Assembly: GCA_030627905.1 (NCBI GenBank)
Contig: DAOVRZ010000021.1
Span: 1 to 62,022 of the forward strand
Reading direction: 5' to 3'
DNA from: JAGMES01 sp023128035
Lineage (GTDB): Bacteria > Bacillota > Halanaerobiia > DY22613
DNA: 62,022 nucleotides
The notes under the pieces were generated by a model, which was not told the DNA's origin, searched no databases, and saw only the letters and a program-made list of their open reading frames with translations. The first letter of the stretch is position 1, and every line of letters starts with the position of its first letter. This document shows positions 60,154-62,022 of this stretch, piece by piece. A program made the position numbers and the translations under genes.

Positions 60154-61227
60154 CTACAATAAGTTTTTATCTGGAGTTACTAAAATTTTAACATGTTTAT
60201 CTTTTTCAGAACCAATCAAGGATTCAAAACCTTCATTTACAATATCATCAATATAGATTTTTTTAGTTATCCATCCTTCGGCTTTGATTCTATTATCGGC
60301 CATTAGCGCGATGGTTGAAGGGTAAAGCTTATTATATGCGAGGGTACCAACAATTTTTTTCTCAGAAAGTACAATTGAATTAAGATGTATGCTAACCTCT
60401 TTTTCCCAAATGCTTGTAACTACGATAGTTCCATCAGATTTAACAGAATTTATTGCTGTTAAAAACCCTGCTTGAACTCCAGTAATTTCGAACGAAATAT
60501 CCGCTCCAATTCCTTCAGTAAGTTTTAGAATTTCACTGATAACATCCACTTCTGTTGGATCTAATACAACATCTGCACCAGATCTTTTAGCATATTCTTT
60601 TCTTATTGGAGATAGTTCAATTGCTATAACTGATTTAGCTCCAGAAGCTTTAAGACATTCAATTGTAGCCAAACCTATTGGACCTGCACCTACAACTACT
60701 GCAGTTTGTCCAGTTTGAAAATTACCTCTTTTTAATGAATGTAGTGCCACAGTAATTGGTTCAACTAAAGCACCCTTTTCGTAAGATAAGCCTTCAGGCA
60801 TTTTATGAACAAATTCTTGAGGAAATGTTGTATATTCAGCAAATCCACCACCTGAACCACATAAACCATGGAATCCTAAAGAAGAGCATAGATGATATTT
60901 GCCTTCTTTACAATGTGCACATTTACCACATGCTACTATAGGTTCAACAATTACGGAATCTCCAGCTTTTACTTTAGTAACTTTTTTACCTACTTCTACA
61001 ACTTCACCGGAAAACTCATGCCCTAATATTACTGGAGCGCTATTCTTACTTAGAGGATGTGGTTGACCTACTGGAATGAATATTGGCCCTGCTAAATACT
61101 CATGCAAGTCAGAACCACAGATTCCGCACCATTTAACTTTAATTTTTACTGAGTTATCTGTTATAACTGGTTCGTTAACTTCTTCTACTCGAATATCTTT
61201 TTGGTTATACCATCTTGCTGCTTTCAT
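60154..61227 (-). CDS. bdhA: 2,3-butanediol dehydrogenase-type zinc alcohol dehydrogenase
   Basis: 357 residues of the medium-chain dehydrogenase family. WCGICGSDLHEYLAGPIFIP at the N-terminus and GHEFSGEVVEVG match (R,R)-butanediol dehydrogenase (BdhA/YdjL). Catalytic zinc ligands Cys and His-Glu are present; structural zinc cysteines CGKCAHCKEGKYHLC are intact; GAGPIGL binds NAD. It would interconvert acetoin and butanediol in fermentation. AAGGAGGAG precedes the ATG. A sigma-54 promoter and paired upstream sites lie in front. A sugar-alcohol dehydrogenase is the alternative. Confidence 0.85.
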   Translation of the reverse strand: MKAARWYNQKDIRVEEVNEPVITDNSVKIKVKWCGICGSDLHEYLAGPIFIPVGQPHPLSKNSAPVILGHEFSGEVVEVGKKVTKVKAGDSVIVEPIVACGKCAHCKEGKYHLCSSLGFHGLCGSGGGFAEYTTFPQEFVHKMPEGLSYEKGALVEPITVALHSLKRGNFQTGQTAVVVGAGPIGLATIECLKASGAKSVIAIELSPIRKEYAKRSGADVVLDPTEVDVISEILKLTEGIGADISFEITGVQAGFLTAINSVKSDGTIVVTSIWEKEVSIHLNSIVLSEKKIVGTLAYNKLYPSTIALMADNRIKAEGWITKKIYIDDIVNEGFESLIGSEKDKHVKILVTPDKNLL

Positions 61228-61266
61228 AATAACTCCTCCTTGTATTTTTTTTCACAAATATATATG

Positions 61267-61283
61267 TGCAAAATTCATGCCAA
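61267..61283 (-). promoter_or_regulatory. Sigma-54 promoter of bdhA
   Basis: On the minus strand TTGGCATGAATTTTGCA (61283-61267) matches the -24/-12 consensus TGGCAC-N5-TTGCA, with GG and GC correctly 10 bases apart. It lies 40 bp ahead of the bdhA start codon. Confidence 0.85.
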
Positions 61284-61356
61284 GTATAATGGAATAGTAT
61301 AAATGTTGATATTAGGAGGATAAAGCAAAATGAATTGTATAAAGTTAAGATAAAAT

Positions 61357-61421
61357 GTTTCAAATTGAGAAGAAAGAAGTTTCAAAATGGGAAAGAGAAT
61401 ATATTATTCTTAATTTGAAAC
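61357..61421 (-). promoter_or_regulatory. Probable enhancer sites for a sigma-54 activator
   Basis: GTTTCAAATT (61357-61366), GTTTCAAAAT (61379-61388) and the inverted AATTTGAAAC (61412-61421) lie 75-140 bp upstream of the sigma-54 promoter, the usual range for activator binding. The last overlaps the stop codon of the activator-gene fragment. Confidence 0.6.
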
Positions 61422-61881
61422 TGTACTTATGTTATACTTTTTAATTTTTCTATAAAGGGTTGATTTGCTGATATTAATAAGCTTGCTTGCCATAATAACA
61501 TTACCATTACAATGATTTAAAGTGTCGCTAATTAAATTTTTCTCCATATCTTCTAATGTTATTAGCTTGAAAGGTTTTTCTGAAGGGATTTCATAATTGT
61601 GATTTACATTATTAAAATGTGTTATATGTTCAGAGAGTAAAGATGAATCTATACAATCATTTTCGGAAATATAATATACACGTTGAATCAAATTTTGTAA
61701 TTCTCTCAAATTCCCCATCCATTTATAGTTCTCAATAGCTTTAAGGAATGATTCATGAAAATACTTAGTAGTATAGTTTTTTTTATTAATTTTTTCTAAA
61801 AAGTATTTCGAACAGAGGATAATATCTTCTGGACGTTCTCTTAATGGGGGAATAGATAATTTGATTACATTTAACCTATAG
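61410..61881 (-). pseudogene. C-terminal part of a sigma-54-dependent activator, cut by a transposon end
   Basis: From 61881 the frame reads FYRLNVIKL, then SIPPLRERPEDI, typical of the AAA+ domain just after the YYRLNV motif. WMGNLRELQNLIQRV (the usual WPGNVRELxN) and a Fis-type C-terminal helix-turn-helix (GNVIMASKLINISKSTLYRKIKKY) follow. The Walker A, GAFTGA and sensor regions are missing because a terminal repeat of the MITE family begins at 61882 and puts in a stop codon. It was probably the AcoR-like activator of bdhA. Confidence 0.8.
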
Positions 61882-62022
61882 AATGATTAGCCCACAAAAA
61901 GTAACGTTTTTTTGCCTTCAAAAGCCATATGTTGATTCTTTGTGGTAAAAAATACTCTCATTAAGATCAAAAAAATCAAATAAAAAAAGAAACAAAGCGT
62001 TTCTGTGTTTGAATTTATCCCC
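61882..62022. mobile_element. Transposon end sharing the MITE terminal repeat
   Basis: The 22 bases at 61882-61903 (AATGATTAGCCCACAAAAAG then TA) are identical to the inverted right end of the MITE at 25568-25589. The sequence behind it differs from both MITEs and has no matching second end by 62022. It may be the end of the larger parent element, which would continue beyond the window. A minus-strand frame ending TAA at 61887-61889 (..MAFEGKKTLLFVG) could be the tail of its transposase, but this is uncertain. Confidence 0.55.

Overview
The window looks like chromosome from a low-GC, anaerobic, fermentative Firmicute that probably has an outer membrane (a diderm such as the Halanaerobiales; this placement is inferred). 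Reasons: AT-rich sequence, strong AGGAGG-type ribosome binding sites, intrinsic terminators, a PyrR attenuator, a ZTP riboswitch, pyruvate formate-lyase and an Etf-linked lactate dehydrogenase. It also carries proteins that only make sense with an outer membrane: a TolC-like fragment, a PapD-like chaperone and an usher-like barrel. No rRNA, tRNA or CRISPR array was seen.

Layout. 1-7.3 kb is a mobile, decaying region: the 5' end of a group II intron behind a terminator, an XRE / ImmA-IrrE peptidase / PIN-like operon, a ROK regulator followed by frameshifted MFS and PHP remnants, a Nudix hydrolase, a deleted ISL3-type element and a DUF4276-like fragment. 7.3-14.2 kb holds a flagellin with a von Willebrand A domain inserted in its variable region, a ZTP-riboswitch-controlled pflB-pflA pair, a D-amino-acid transaminase and a hairpin MITE fused to a TolC-like fragment. 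14.4-17.2 kb is codBA behind a PyrR attenuator. 17.3-22.6 kb is an arginine operon (argC, argB, argG, a GNAT gene, argH). 22.8-25.4 kb holds an MBL hydrolase, an ECF S component, a 45-residue protein and an EamA exporter. 25.6-29.8 kb is a GntR regulator with its operator and the lactate dehydrogenase operon lctBCD. 30-33.1 kb has two tiny ORFs and an HD-GYP response regulator/histidine kinase pair. 33.4-42.8 kb carries housekeeping genes (typA, gltX, argS), a damaged AAA15/RloB defence pair, a ZIP transporter and a YedE/DUF3343 pair.

43.2-50.3 kb is the most unusual block: five exported proteins forming what looks like a chaperone-usher-type surface fibre system in a Firmicute. It comprises two secreted beta-rich proteins (candidate subunits), a terminator, a PapD-like chaperone, a 1021-residue usher-like outer-membrane protein with a CuAO_N-like front end and two calcium-type B repeats at its end, and a second barrel-like protein with the CuAO_N-like domain at its C-terminus. 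50.4-57 kb has an L,D-transpeptidase, aroE-aroC-aroKB (kinase and synthase fused) and a polysaccharide-deacetylase-like protein. 57-60.1 kb has a DnaA-box cluster and larE-larB-larC, with larC split by a -1 frame change at an A9 run. 60.1-62 kb has a butanediol-type dehydrogenase with a sigma-54 promoter and upstream sites, next to a sigma-54 activator gene cut by a transposon end.

Several dispersed repeat families stand out. One family supplies the stop codons of pflB, argC and lctD. A second looks like solo right ends (omega-RNA-like) of IS200/IS605 elements. A third is a hairpin MITE that recurs three times and interrupts or borders genes.
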